A stretch of 64,000 nt of DNA from Xanthomonas euroxanthea (GTDB lineage: Bacteria > Pseudomonadota > Gammaproteobacteria > Xanthomonadales > Xanthomonadaceae), in the NCBI RefSeq assembly GCF_900476395.1, contig NZ_UIHB01000001.1, positions 254,217-318,216 of the forward strand, written 5' to 3'. The notes under the pieces were generated by a model, which did no database searches, had not been told where the DNA came from, and saw nothing but the letters and a program-made list of their open reading frames with translations. Each line of letters starts with the position of its first letter. Within the stretch, counting starts at the first letter, position 1. Of this stretch, positions 17,265 to 25,303 are shown in pieces. Made by a program: the position numbers and the translations under genes.

Positions 17265-18707
17265 ATGCCACGTTCGTTGTTGCGCCAGTTGCTGCTGATC
17301 TGGGTGGTGATCCTGGCTGCCTGCGTGGGCGTGGCCACGATGCTGTATGGCCTGTACCGACAGACCGAAGGCGTGCGCCTGGACGAGGCGCGCCAGCAGT
17401 TGACCGCGCAGTGCACGCGCATCGTGCAGCGCTACGCCGGCGCGAGCGAGGCGGCGCGCAGCGGTGACAACGGCGCCGGGCTGGCTGCAGTGGTGGTGCA
17501 ACTGGTGCTGGCCGATGCGCCCGGTGTGGAGGGCGGGGTGTGGAATCTCGACAAGGGATTCGTTGCCTACGCCTATCCCACCTATGACGGCAGCGATCAC
17601 AAGACCGATATCCCGGCGGCCGAGTGGACCACGATCGTCAGCACTGCACGGCAGAGTGCGGTGGGCAACAAGGCCGTGGAGTTTCGTCGCGACGGCAGCC
17701 GTGAAGTGGTGTTGATCAGCGCCTGCCCGTTGGCCGCCGGCACGGTGGCATGGACCATGTCGCGGGTGCCGGCGAGCACCTCCGATGCCTGGCGGCCATT
17801 GGTGATCGGCATGTTGCTGATCTTCGCCATGGTGGCGGTGTCGGCGATCGCGCTGGGCGTGGTGGTGCGGCGCTGGAGCCAGCGCCTGCAGCGCATCCAG
17901 CAGGCGCTGGCCGCCGATACCGAACTTCCGCAGATTCCGGTCACCGGTGCCCCCGAACTGGACCGGCTGGGCGCTGCGGTGAGCGATTACGCACAGCGCA
18001 ATGCGCAGGCCCTGGCGCAGACACGGCGGCTGGCCGAAGAGCTGGCACGGCACGAGCGGCTGGCCGCGCTCGGGCGCCTGACGGCCACGGTGGCACACGA
18101 GATTCGCAACCCCATCGCCACGATGCGCCTGGCGGTGGAGAACGACATCGCCATGCGCCAGGGCACGCCGGACGATGCCGCACACGGCGAGCTGATGCTG
18201 GGGCAGATCCGTCGCCTGGACGGGGTGGTCGAAAGCCTGCTCGGCATGGTGCAGCCGATCCGCCTGCAGCTGGAAACGGTGGTCGTGCAGGACTGGCTGG
18301 CGACCTTGCTCGATCCGGCCTTGCGCCCACCAGGCGCGCCTGCGCCCCGGTTGCGTGCCCCGGACACGCCGCTGCATTGGATGCTCGACCCACAGCAGCT
18401 CGGGCGCGCCGTGCACAATCTGCTGCGCAACGCGCTGCAGCACGCCGATGCCGGCAGCACGGTGACACTGGAGGCCAGCGCCAGCGATGGGTTGCTGCAG
18501 CTACAGGTGAGCAATCGTGGCGCGGCCATCGCCGAGACCATCGCGGCGCAGCTGTTCGAGCCGTTCGTCAGCGGCCGCAGCGACGGCAATGGCCTGGGGC
18601 TTGCGCTGGTGCGCGAGATCGCCCGCGCACATGGCGGGCAGGTGCGTTACGCACACGCCGACGGCATGACCCATTTCATCCTGGAGCTGCCATGGCGCGC
18701 ATCCTGA
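17265..18707 (+). CDS. Membrane sensor histidine kinase
   Basis: 480 residues. Two membrane helices (about 8-30 and 176-201) enclose a periplasmic domain of about 145 residues. A HAMP-like linker leads to the HisKA box with phospho-acceptor His278 (TVAHEIRNP). The HATPase domain shows an N box (NLLRNALQHA) and G box (GNGLGLALVREIARAHGG). It overlaps the response-regulator gene by 16 bases and follows poxB closely, so all three probably form one operon. The ligand is unknown; the linkage to poxB hints at a carbon or respiratory signal. Confidence 0.9.
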   Translation: MPRSLLRQLLLIWVVILAACVGVATMLYGLYRQTEGVRLDEARQQLTAQCTRIVQRYAGASEAARSGDNGAGLAAVVVQLVLADAPGVEGGVWNLDKGFVAYAYPTYDGSDHKTDIPAAEWTTIVSTARQSAVGNKAVEFRRDGSREVVLISACPLAAGTVAWTMSRVPASTSDAWRPLVIGMLLIFAMVAVSAIALGVVVRRWSQRLQRIQQALAADTELPQIPVTGAPELDRLGAAVSDYAQRNAQALAQTRRLAEELARHERLAALGRLTATVAHEIRNPIATMRLAVENDIAMRQGTPDDAAHGELMLGQIRRLDGVVESLLGMVQPIRLQLETVVVQDWLATLLDPALRPPGAPAPRLRAPDTPLHWMLDPQQLGRAVHNLLRNALQHADAGSTVTLEASASDGLLQLQVSNRGAAIAETIAAQLFEPFVSGRSDGNGLGLALVREIARAHGGQVRYAHADGMTHFILELPWRAS

Positions 18708-20029
18708 TCATCGACGACGACGCGGCGTTTCTGGCCACCTTGCAGGCAACGCTGCGCTCGCTCGGCCATACGGTGATCGCGGTCGATAACGGCGCCGATG
18801 GATTGATGCGCCTGCGCGAGGGCGGCATCGCGCTGGCGTTCGTGGACTTCCGCATGCCCGGGATGGACGGGATCCAGGTGCTGCGTGCGCGTGCGGACGA
18901 TCCGCGCGCGCGCCAGGTGCCGCTGGTGATGCTCACCGCGTACGCGTCCAGCGGCAACACCATCGAGGCGATGACGCTGGGCGCATTCGATCATCTGGTC
19001 AAGCCGGTGGGGCGTGCCGATATCGTCGAGGTGGTGGAGCGTGCATTGGCAAGTCGCGCCGATGGACACACCGATGCCGAAGCCAGCGAACCACCCGACG
19101 ACGATGGCCTGGTCGGCCACAGCCCGGCCATGCGCAACGTGCATAAACGCATCGGGCTGGCGGCGGCTTCCGATCTGCCGGTGTTGATCACCGGCGAAAC
19201 TGGTACCGGCAAGGAACTGGTCGCGCGCGCCCTGCATCGCGCCAGCGCACGCGCGGCGTCGGCATTCGTTGCGGTCAATTGCGCGGCGATTCCGTTGGAG
19301 TTGATGGAAAGCGAATTGTTCGGCCATCGCAAGGGCGCCTTTTCCGGGGCGACCAGCGACCGCATCGGCCTGATTCGCGAAGCCGATGGCGGCACCTTGT
19401 TTCTGGACGAGATCGGCGACATGCCGCTGCCGATGCAGGCCAAGTTGTTGCGCTTCCTGCAGGAAGGCGAGGTGACGCCGCTGGGCGGGCGCGGCGCGCA
19501 GAAGGTGGATGTGCGCGTGCTGGCGGCCACGCACCGCGATCTGGCCGCGTGGGTGGCCGCAGGGCAGTTCCGCAGCGATCTGCGTTATCGCCTGAATGTG
19601 GTGCCGATCGAACTGCCGCCGCTGCGCGAGCGCGGGCAGGACATCGTGCTGCTCGCGCAGTACTTCCTGCGTACCGGCGACGGCGCGGCGCGTGCGTTGT
19701 CGGCGGATGCGCAAGCGCGGCTGCTGGCCTACCCATGGCCCGGCAACGTGCGCGAGCTGCGCAATGTCATGCAACGCAGCCAGCTGCTGGTGCGCGGCCA
19801 CAGCATCGTTGCCGCGGATCTGGACGACGCGCTCGATCACAGTGCCGAGCAACCCCTGACGACCGCGCCGCTGCAAGGCACCCTGCCTGAGGCAGTGGCG
19901 CGGCTGGAGAAGCAGATGATCCAGGACGCACTGGCGCACAGCAGCGGCAACCGCGCCGAAGCCGCGCGCCGGCTCGGCATCCATCGCCAGCTGCTGTACC
20001 GCAAGCTCGATGAGTACGGCTTGCATTAG
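18692..20029 (+). CDS. Sigma-54-dependent response regulator
   Basis: 445 residues. The receiver domain (1-120) has acidic residues DDD at 8-10, phospho-acceptor Asp52 (FVDFRMPG) and Lys104. The AAA+ domain has Walker A GETGTGKE (168-175) and Walker B LFLDEIGD. The sigma-54 contact loop reads GAFSGA at 215-220 instead of GAFTGA, a conservative Ser-for-Thr change. A Fis-type helix-turn-helix ends the protein (AEAARRLGIHRQLLYRKL). The ATG at 18692 lies inside the kinase gene. A sigma-54-type promoter lies about 390 bases downstream and is its likely target. Confidence 0.92.
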   Translation: MARILIIDDDAAFLATLQATLRSLGHTVIAVDNGADGLMRLREGGIALAFVDFRMPGMDGIQVLRARADDPRARQVPLVMLTAYASSGNTIEAMTLGAFDHLVKPVGRADIVEVVERALASRADGHTDAEASEPPDDDGLVGHSPAMRNVHKRIGLAAASDLPVLITGETGTGKELVARALHRASARAASAFVAVNCAAIPLELMESELFGHRKGAFSGATSDRIGLIREADGGTLFLDEIGDMPLPMQAKLLRFLQEGEVTPLGGRGAQKVDVRVLAATHRDLAAWVAAGQFRSDLRYRLNVVPIELPPLRERGQDIVLLAQYFLRTGDGAARALSADAQARLLAYPWPGNVRELRNVMQRSQLLVRGHSIVAADLDDALDHSAEQPLTTAPLQGTLPEAVARLEKQMIQDALAHSSGNRAEAARRLGIHRQLLYRKLDEYGLH

Positions 20030-20324
20030 TCGCGGCGATCAGGCCGAACGCCATGTGTGCAGGCTGACGCGTTGGTCACCACGCAGGAAGCGCACAGCAG
20101 CACGCACACTTGTTGTCGCGCGCACTGTTGCTGGTTGCTTGCCGCCGCTGCCACTTGCAGCATTGGCCAACGGCATTCCACCAGCAAACAGTCAAACGGT
20201 GCAGCCGAAAGTGCAGCACCACACGTGTGAAATCCAGCCCTGACATCCGCACGCGCGCGCCGCCGTTGACCGTGTCCAACACGTTCTTGCCCTGCGGAGT
20301 CGACGCACACCCCAGGCTACAAAG

Positions 20325-20341
20325 TGTCTGCAAAGCGGACA
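20325..20341. promoter_or_regulatory. Candidate upstream activator site for the sigma-54 regulator
   Basis: Imperfect palindrome TGTCTGC-AAA-GCGGACA, one mismatch between 7-base arms, centred about 85 bases upstream of the -24 element. This is the usual distance for enhancer-binding proteins. A further CTGTCCG half-site lies about 30 bases downstream. No experimental support. Confidence 0.4.
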
Positions 20342-20415
20342 GAGGTGTATGAAACGCAGACGCCTGTCCGTAAGCGTGCACCTGCAAACCCCTTGTAAAA
20401 CAACGGATTCGACGT

Positions 20416-20431
20416 TGGCACGATTGCTGCT
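20416..20431 (+). promoter_or_regulatory. Sigma-54 (-24/-12) promoter
   Basis: TGGCACGATTGCTGCT fits the RpoN consensus TGGCACG-N4-TTGC[A/T] at 11 of 12 defined positions, with GG and GC dinucleotides at the correct spacing. The predicted start of transcription is about 20442, leaving a short leader before the ATG at 20477. The activator gene lies immediately upstream. Confidence 0.75.
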
Positions 20432-20476
20432 TTATCTCCAGGGCGAGCGGCATCCCTGCCGCGTTGGAGACATCGC

Positions 20477-21274
20477 ATGATTCGTCAGACCGCACTTGCT
20501 TTTGCGCTGGCCTGCAGCGTGGCGACCGCCGCCGCGCAGGCTCCCACACCGCCTGCGGCACCGGTGGCACCGCGTGCGCCGGTCGGCACGCCACCGCCGG
20601 CACCACCGCTGCCGCCCGCACCGCCTGCCCCGCTGGCCGCCACGCCAGTGCGCATCACCGGCACGGTCGAGCGTTTCATGCTCAATCCCAACGGCGAGGT
20701 CGATGGCCTGTGGTTGCGCGATGGCACCCAGGTGGCGTTTGCGCCGCATCTGTCCGGGCAGTTGCAGGAAGCGGTGCGCCGTGGCGATACGGTGAGCGTG
20801 CAGGGCTATCGCCTGGGCAGCCTGCCGGTGCTGCGCGCCAGCAGCATCCGTTCCAATCGTGGAGGGCGTGAGGTGGTCGACCGGCCGCCAACCGCCGCCA
20901 TGCCGCCGCCGGCGCCGGCACCTGCCGCGTTGACGCCGTTGCAGGCGGAAGGCCGCATCGAGCGGCTGGTTTACGGCCCGGGTGGCGAGACCAATGGTGC
21001 ATTGCTCAGCGATGGCACGCTGGTGCGGATGCCGCCGCACCTGGCACTGCAGTTCGGCGATCTGCTGCGGGCCGGCGCGCCGTTGAGCGTGAGCGGGTTC
21101 GGGGTGGCCACCGCCAACGGCCGCGCCATCGAAGTCACGCAACTGGGCCGCGATCGCGCCTCGCAGCGCGCGTTGTTCAGCCCACCGCGCCCGGACGGCC
21201 CGGTGCCGCCCGCACCACCGGCGCCGCCTGTCCCGCCGGCCGCACCGCCAGCGCCAGCTCCGGCGCCGCGTTGA
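20477..21274 (+). CDS. Exported Pro-rich protein with two copies of an unnamed domain
   Basis: 265 residues. A signal peptide (TALAFALACSVATAAAQA) is followed by a Pro/Ala linker. Two related domains follow at about 59-127 and 157-223, sharing the pattern G-x-[IV]-x-R-[FL]-x3-P-x-G-x3-G-x2-L-x-DGT-x-V-x3-PHL. A second Pro-rich linker and a Pro/Ala tail complete it. The domain looks like a small beta-barrel (OB-like) module, but I do not know a name for it. The next gene carries two more copies. Expression is probably driven by the sigma-54 promoter at 20416. 20030-20415 contains no other gene. Confidence 0.8.
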   Translation: MIRQTALAFALACSVATAAAQAPTPPAAPVAPRAPVGTPPPAPPLPPAPPAPLAATPVRITGTVERFMLNPNGEVDGLWLRDGTQVAFAPHLSGQLQEAVRRGDTVSVQGYRLGSLPVLRASSIRSNRGGREVVDRPPTAAMPPPAPAPAALTPLQAEGRIERLVYGPGGETNGALLSDGTLVRMPPHLALQFGDLLRAGAPLSVSGFGVATANGRAIEVTQLGRDRASQRALFSPPRPDGPVPPAPPAPPVPPAAPPAPAPAPR

Positions 21275-21410
21275 TTCACGGCGTCGCCGTCCACGCGGTG
21301 GCGCGTACCTCCGTTGCGCTTTCCTTTATGCGCCTTCCGCCACGTGCCATGCGTGGCGGCGGGCGCGGCTTGCCGGCAGTGGCCGGTCCTTCCTTCTCTG
21401 GAGTTTTTTC

Positions 21411-22034
21411 ATGCATTGGGTCGATCCTGATTTCCTTCCCGAAACCCGCGGCACGCTGGCGCGCTTTCTGCTCAATCCCAAGGCCGATATCGACGGCCTG
21501 CTGCTGACCGACGGCACCGAGGTGCACACGCCGCCGCATCTGTCCGCCGCCTTGCTCAAGGCGCTCAAGCCCGGCAGCACCTTGACCGTGCGTGGCCTCA
21601 AGCCGCGCGATGTGGACATGCTGGTGGCCCTGGCGATCGATCCGGAAGGCGGCAAGCGCATCGTCGATGACGGCCCGCACGGGCCGCACGCCAAGCCCAA
21701 GCCCAAACCGCCCGCCGGCAAGCCGCCCAAGCCGCCCAAGCCGCAGCTCAGCCAGCACAGCGGTACCATCGCGCGCTTGCTGCATGGCCCGCATGGGCAG
21801 GTGCATGGCGTGTTGCTGGACGACGAGGTCACGGTGCGGTTTCCGCCGCACGCCGGTGCGGACTTCGCCAAACAACTGGTGGTCGGCAAGACGCTGGTGG
21901 CCGAAGGCGATACCAGGACAACCCCGCACGGCGTGCTGATCCACGCGCATGCGCTGGGCACCAAGGCCGCGTCGCTGAAGCAGATCGAGCATCCGCATGG
22001 CCCGGGTGCGCATAAGCCGAAGCCGAAGCACTAG
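21411..22034 (+). CDS. Protein with two further copies of the same unnamed domain
   Basis: 207 residues, no signal peptide. Domain copies lie at about 13-78 (GTLARFLLNPKADIDGLLL, DGTEVHTPPHLS) and 117-186 (GTIARLLHGPHGQVHGVLL, FPPHAG). They are joined by a Lys/Pro-rich linker (KPKPKPPAGKPPKPPKP), and the C-terminus is His/Lys-rich (HPHGPGAHKPKPKH). TGGAG precedes the ATG. It is 136 bases downstream of the exported paralogue and probably in the same transcript. Function unknown; the contrast of an exported and an apparently cytoplasmic paralogue is notable. Confidence 0.8.
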   Translation: MHWVDPDFLPETRGTLARFLLNPKADIDGLLLTDGTEVHTPPHLSAALLKALKPGSTLTVRGLKPRDVDMLVALAIDPEGGKRIVDDGPHGPHAKPKPKPPAGKPPKPPKPQLSQHSGTIARLLHGPHGQVHGVLLDDEVTVRFPPHAGADFAKQLVVGKTLVAEGDTRTTPHGVLIHAHALGTKAASLKQIEHPHGPGAHKPKPKH

Positions 22035-22138
22035 CAGTACGCAATGCGACTGCCGCGTTGGCGCGATGCGATCGGCATCGGGTTGCCCATGCAGCCCAGC
22101 GCGCGCAGTCGCCTTTCATCGTTTCGTGGAGAGCGCCG

Positions 22139-23353
22139 ATGCGCATGAGCACACCGCGTCCCCGTGGCAGCCGCGCACTGGAGGCGCTGCATTTCAGCGT
22201 GGCCGACGTGCAGGACGGGCTGGGGCCGTTTCTGAGTGTGTTCCTGCAATCCAGGGGCTGGTCGGTGGCAGCGATCGGCACGGTGATGAGTGTGGGCGGC
22301 ATCGCCGGCATGCTTGCCACCACCCCGGCCGGCGCACTGGTCGACACCACCCGGCGCAAGCGTGCCGTGGTGGTGGTCGGCTGCCTGGCGATCCTGCTGG
22401 CCACGGCGCTGATCTGGCTGCACCCGACGTCCTCCGGCGTGGTGACCGCGCAGATCGTCTCGGCATTGGCGGCAGCCGGTATTGGCCCTGCGCTCACCGG
22501 CATCACCCTGGGCCTGGTGCACGCGCGCGGGTTCGATCATCAACTGGCGCGCAATCAGGTCGCCAACCACGCCGGCAACATGCTGGCCGCAGTGCTGGCC
22601 GGCTGGCTGGGGTGGCGTTTCGGATTTGCGGCGGTGTTCGTGCTCACTGCCGCCTTCGGCGTGCTGGCGATCGCGGCGGTGCTGCTGATTCCGTCTGAGG
22701 CCATCGACCACCGCGCCGCGCGCGGCCTGGGCCAGGCCGATGGCGCGGACAGCCTCAGCGGCTGGCGGGTGTTGTTGACCTGCCGACCGCTGGCCTTGCT
22801 GGCCATCACCCTGGGGTTGTTCCATCTGGGCAATGCGGCGATGTTGCCGCTCTACGGCATGGCCATCGTGGCTGCGCATGCAGGCGATGCGAACGCGCTG
22901 ACGGCCACCACCATCGTGGTCGCGCAGGCCACGATGGTGGTGGTGGCATTGTTGGCGATGCGCTGGATCCGCGTGCACGGGCATTGGTGGGTGCTGCTGG
23001 TGGCCTTCATGGCCTTGCCACTGCGTGCGCTGGTGGCGGCGTCGCTGATCCAGGGCTGGGGCGTGTTTCCGGTGCAGATCCTCGACGGACTCGGCGCCGG
23101 CCTGCAGGCCGTGGTGGTGCCTGCGCTGGTGGCGCGATTGCTGCAGGGCACCGGGCGCGTGAATGTCGGCCAGGGCGCGGTGATGACGGTGCAGGGCGTG
23201 GGCGCGGCGCTGAGCCCGGCCTTGGGTGGCTGGCTGGCGCATGCCTTCGGCTATCGCATCGCGTTTCTGGCGCTGGGCGGCATCGCCGTGCTGGCGGTGG
23301 CGTTGTGGGCAGGCTGCCGTGGCATGCTGCAGGCAGCAAGCGATGCCGGGTGA
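22139..23353 (+). CDS. Major facilitator superfamily transporter
   Basis: 404 residues from ATG 22139, with GGAG 7 bases upstream. The N-terminal LHFSVADVQDGLGPFLSVFLQ and the loop between helices 2 and 3 (DTTRRKRAVVVVG) fit the MFS signature region. About 11-12 hydrophobic segments are visible, split by a central loop near DHRAARGLGQADG. Substrate unknown. It starts 104 bases after the repeat-domain protein and may be the third gene of the sigma-54 operon. Confidence 0.85.
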   Translation: MRMSTPRPRGSRALEALHFSVADVQDGLGPFLSVFLQSRGWSVAAIGTVMSVGGIAGMLATTPAGALVDTTRRKRAVVVVGCLAILLATALIWLHPTSSGVVTAQIVSALAAAGIGPALTGITLGLVHARGFDHQLARNQVANHAGNMLAAVLAGWLGWRFGFAAVFVLTAAFGVLAIAAVLLIPSEAIDHRAARGLGQADGADSLSGWRVLLTCRPLALLAITLGLFHLGNAAMLPLYGMAIVAAHAGDANALTATTIVVAQATMVVVALLAMRWIRVHGHWWVLLVAFMALPLRALVAASLIQGWGVFPVQILDGLGAGLQAVVVPALVARLLQGTGRVNVGQGAVMTVQGVGAALSPALGGWLAHAFGYRIAFLALGGIAVLAVALWAGCRGMLQAASDAG

Positions 23354-23478
23354 TGCAGTGAGGCGTTGGCACGGGCACCGCAGCGGCAAGCGAACCGCAA
23401 CGCCCGGGGCGGTCATGCGCGTGGAGCATGCGCCGGACGCTGGACCGACGTATGCGGCATGCAGCGCGTCGGCAGCGG

Positions 23479-23520
23479 GCGGACGGATTCCCCGTCAGGC
23501 AGCCGTCCGCATCGCCGCGG
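23479..23520. repeat. Inverted repeat next to the trmL stop
   Basis: GCGGACGG and CCGTCCGC arms separated by 26 bases, directly adjoining the trmL stop codon. There is no T-run on either strand, so a terminator role is doubtful. Confidence 0.4.
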
Positions 23521-23997
23521 CTATCTGCCGCCGCTGAAGTCCCACTGGCGCCAGGCTTCGAACACCATCACCGCAACGGTGTTGGACAGATTGAGGCTGC
23601 GGTTGTCCGGGCGCATCGGCAGGCGCAGCCGGTGCTGCGGCGGGATCGACTCCAGCACGTCGGCGGGCAGGCCGCGGGTTTCCGGGCCGAACAGGAAGGC
23701 ATCCCCATCGGCAAACTGCGGTGCGTCGTAACGCACGGTGCTGCGCGTACTCAGTGCAAACACGCGCTTGGGCGCGATCGCGGCCAGGGCGGTGGGCAGG
23801 TCGGCATGTACCTGCAGGGTGGCGTATTCGTGATAGTCCAGGCCGGCGCGTTTGAGCTGCTTGTCGCTGAGGTCGAAGCCGAGCGGCTCGATCAGGTGCA
23901 GGCGCGCGCCGGTGTTGGCGCACAGGCGAATCACATTGCCCGTATTGGGCGGAATTTCCGGTTGGAACAGGATGACATCGAGGACGGGGGCTGACAT
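23521..23997 (-). CDS. trmL: tRNA (cytidine(34)-2'-O)-methyltransferase TrmL
   Basis: 158-residue SPOUT-class methyltransferase that 2'-O-methylates the wobble base of tRNA-Leu isoacceptors using S-adenosylmethionine. The trefoil-knot motifs are clear: LFQPEIPPNTGNVIRLCANTG at the N-terminus (slightly beyond the motif), LFGPETRGLP in the middle, and RPDNRSLNLSNTVAV at the C-terminus. The length is normal for the family. It is not obviously in an operon. Confidence 0.93.
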   Translation of the reverse strand: MSAPVLDVILFQPEIPPNTGNVIRLCANTGARLHLIEPLGFDLSDKQLKRAGLDYHEYATLQVHADLPTALAAIAPKRVFALSTRSTVRYDAPQFADGDAFLFGPETRGLPADVLESIPPQHRLRLPMRPDNRSLNLSNTVAVMVFEAWRQWDFSGGR

Positions 23998-24022
23998 GCG
24001 CGCAGTGTAGCTGCGCGCATGC

Positions 24023-24484
24023 TCAAAGGCTGATGGCGGCGTTGACCAGCGCTTCCAGTTCGACCGGCGCCGGCTGCAGCTGCGGCACCGGCAGGTTGAC
24101 GATGACCTGGCCCATCAGCGCGCCGATGGCAGCGGCAGCCTGGCCGGAGGTGCTCTGCGCGGTGGCAGCGATGCTGCGGGTCACCAGTGCGGCGCGCTGG
24201 TCGGCCGACGGACGCACCTGCACCGCAGCGAGGGTGACGACGCGCGGGCCGGCCTGTTCGGCGGCCAAGGCGGCCAGCTGATCGGCGGACGGACGCACCT
24301 GCACGGCGGCCAGGGTGCGGATGGCGCTGGTGCGTTCCAGCGTCTGCTGGGCAAGCTGGTCGGCCGATGGGCGCACCTGCACGGTGTCCAGCGTGGTCAG
24401 GCTGCCGGCCTTGGCGAAACCGGCCAGGGTGGTGCCGGCAAGCAGGGCGGCGGAGAGGGCGATGCGCAGGGTCTGGGTCTTCAT
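24023..24484 (-). CDS. Exported protein with three VQVRPSADQ repeats
   Basis: 153 residues with a signal peptide (LRIALSAALLAGTTLAGFAKA). The nonapeptide VQVRPSADQ occurs three times, at residues 35-43, 61-69 and 88-96, spaced 26-27 residues apart, each preceded by a TL-[AD]-x segment. A hydrophobic Ala/Gly stretch and a Pro/Leu-rich C-terminus follow. I do not recognise the family. It is 25 bases beyond the trmL start on the same strand and has a long A/T-rich upstream region, so it probably has its own promoter. Confidence 0.75.
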   Translation of the reverse strand: MKTQTLRIALSAALLAGTTLAGFAKAGSLTTLDTVQVRPSADQLAQQTLERTSAIRTLAAVQVRPSADQLAALAAEQAGPRVVTLAAVQVRPSADQRAALVTRSIAATAQSTSGQAAAAIGALMGQVIVNLPVPQLQPAPVELEALVNAAISL

Positions 24485-24881
24485 GGCGAGGTCTCTTGGT
24501 GTGGGTGGTTAGTGGTGTGGTAGTAATGTAGTACACCGTTTCGGTAAGCGCAACGACTTTCGTGGCGCGATTTTATTTATTCAGCTTGCAGTCATTTTCA
24601 GTCGTCGAGACAACTGGCTTCGTTGCCTGCCCATGACATGGAGCAAGCAACGTGCCAATGGCAGATCATTGTTTTGCAAGGGATTTGCGCGCGGAGGCCG
24701 TGTCCGCGTCCGGACACCCGGACGTGTGTGCGGGCGGCGGACACCGCTGGAATCGAGAAAACACGACGATCGGGTCGACGTTCAGTGCGCTGAACGAGTG
24801 GCGTGCGGCCATGCGGCGCAACCCGATCGCCGGCCGGCAACTGCGGCACAATCCGGCTTCGTCCTCAGGGGTCTACGACTT
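24485..24881. other. Intergenic region, promoters only
   Basis: 397 bases between divergent genes. The first 110 bases next to the triple-repeat gene are A/T-rich, with several TAGT/GTAGTA strings, and probably hold its promoter. The rest is GC-rich. I see no gene, RNA or clear operator. Confidence 0.5.
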
Positions 24882-25202
24882 ATGCGCGTGCTGATGCTGT
24901 CTGTTCTGGTTGCCGCCACCACCGCGGCCTGCACCTGGGTGCCCATCGAACAAAGCGGCAAAAACGTGCAGGTGCTGCCCGCAGGCCCTGTGCCAGCTGG
25001 CTGTCAGCAGCAGGGCGAAGTGGTGGTGTCGGTCAAGAGCAAGGTCGGCTTCTACAATCGCAACCCGTTGCGGGTGCAGGAAGAGCTGGAAACGCTGGCA
25101 CGCAACGAGGCGCCGGGCGCCAATGCCAACACGGTCCAGGCGCAGGGTCAGCCGGCCGATGGCAGCCAGCGTTTCAATGCCTTCCGCTGCCCGCCGCGCT
25201 GA
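24882..25202 (+). CDS. DUF4156-like outer-membrane lipoprotein
   Basis: 106 residues. The lipoprotein signal ends at ATTAACTW; the Cys is at about residue 17. The small domain shows the DUF4156-like pattern: GKNVQVLP, CQQQGEVVVSVKSKVG, NPLRVQEELETLARNEA and a closing FNAFRCP with a second Cys. Function unknown in the family, probably an envelope protein. The ATG at 24882 is chosen because it gives a clean signal peptide; the open frame extends upstream into non-coding-looking sequence. Confidence 0.8.
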   Translation: MRVLMLSVLVAATTAACTWVPIEQSGKNVQVLPAGPVPAGCQQQGEVVVSVKSKVGFYNRNPLRVQEELETLARNEAPGANANTVQAQGQPADGSQRFNAFRCPPR

Positions 25203-25303
25203 ACCGTTGGGCTGGGGCGCGGCCGCTGCAATTGTAAAGATGCGGTAAAACGAGCCAGCGGCTAGACTAGCGCCCCCTCGCCTGACGCCATGGCGCTACT
25301 TCG

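Noticed and set aside
24598..24894. Short open frames upstream of the DUF4156-like lipoprotein
   Set aside because: They lack ribosome-binding sites and any family feature and overlap in several frames.
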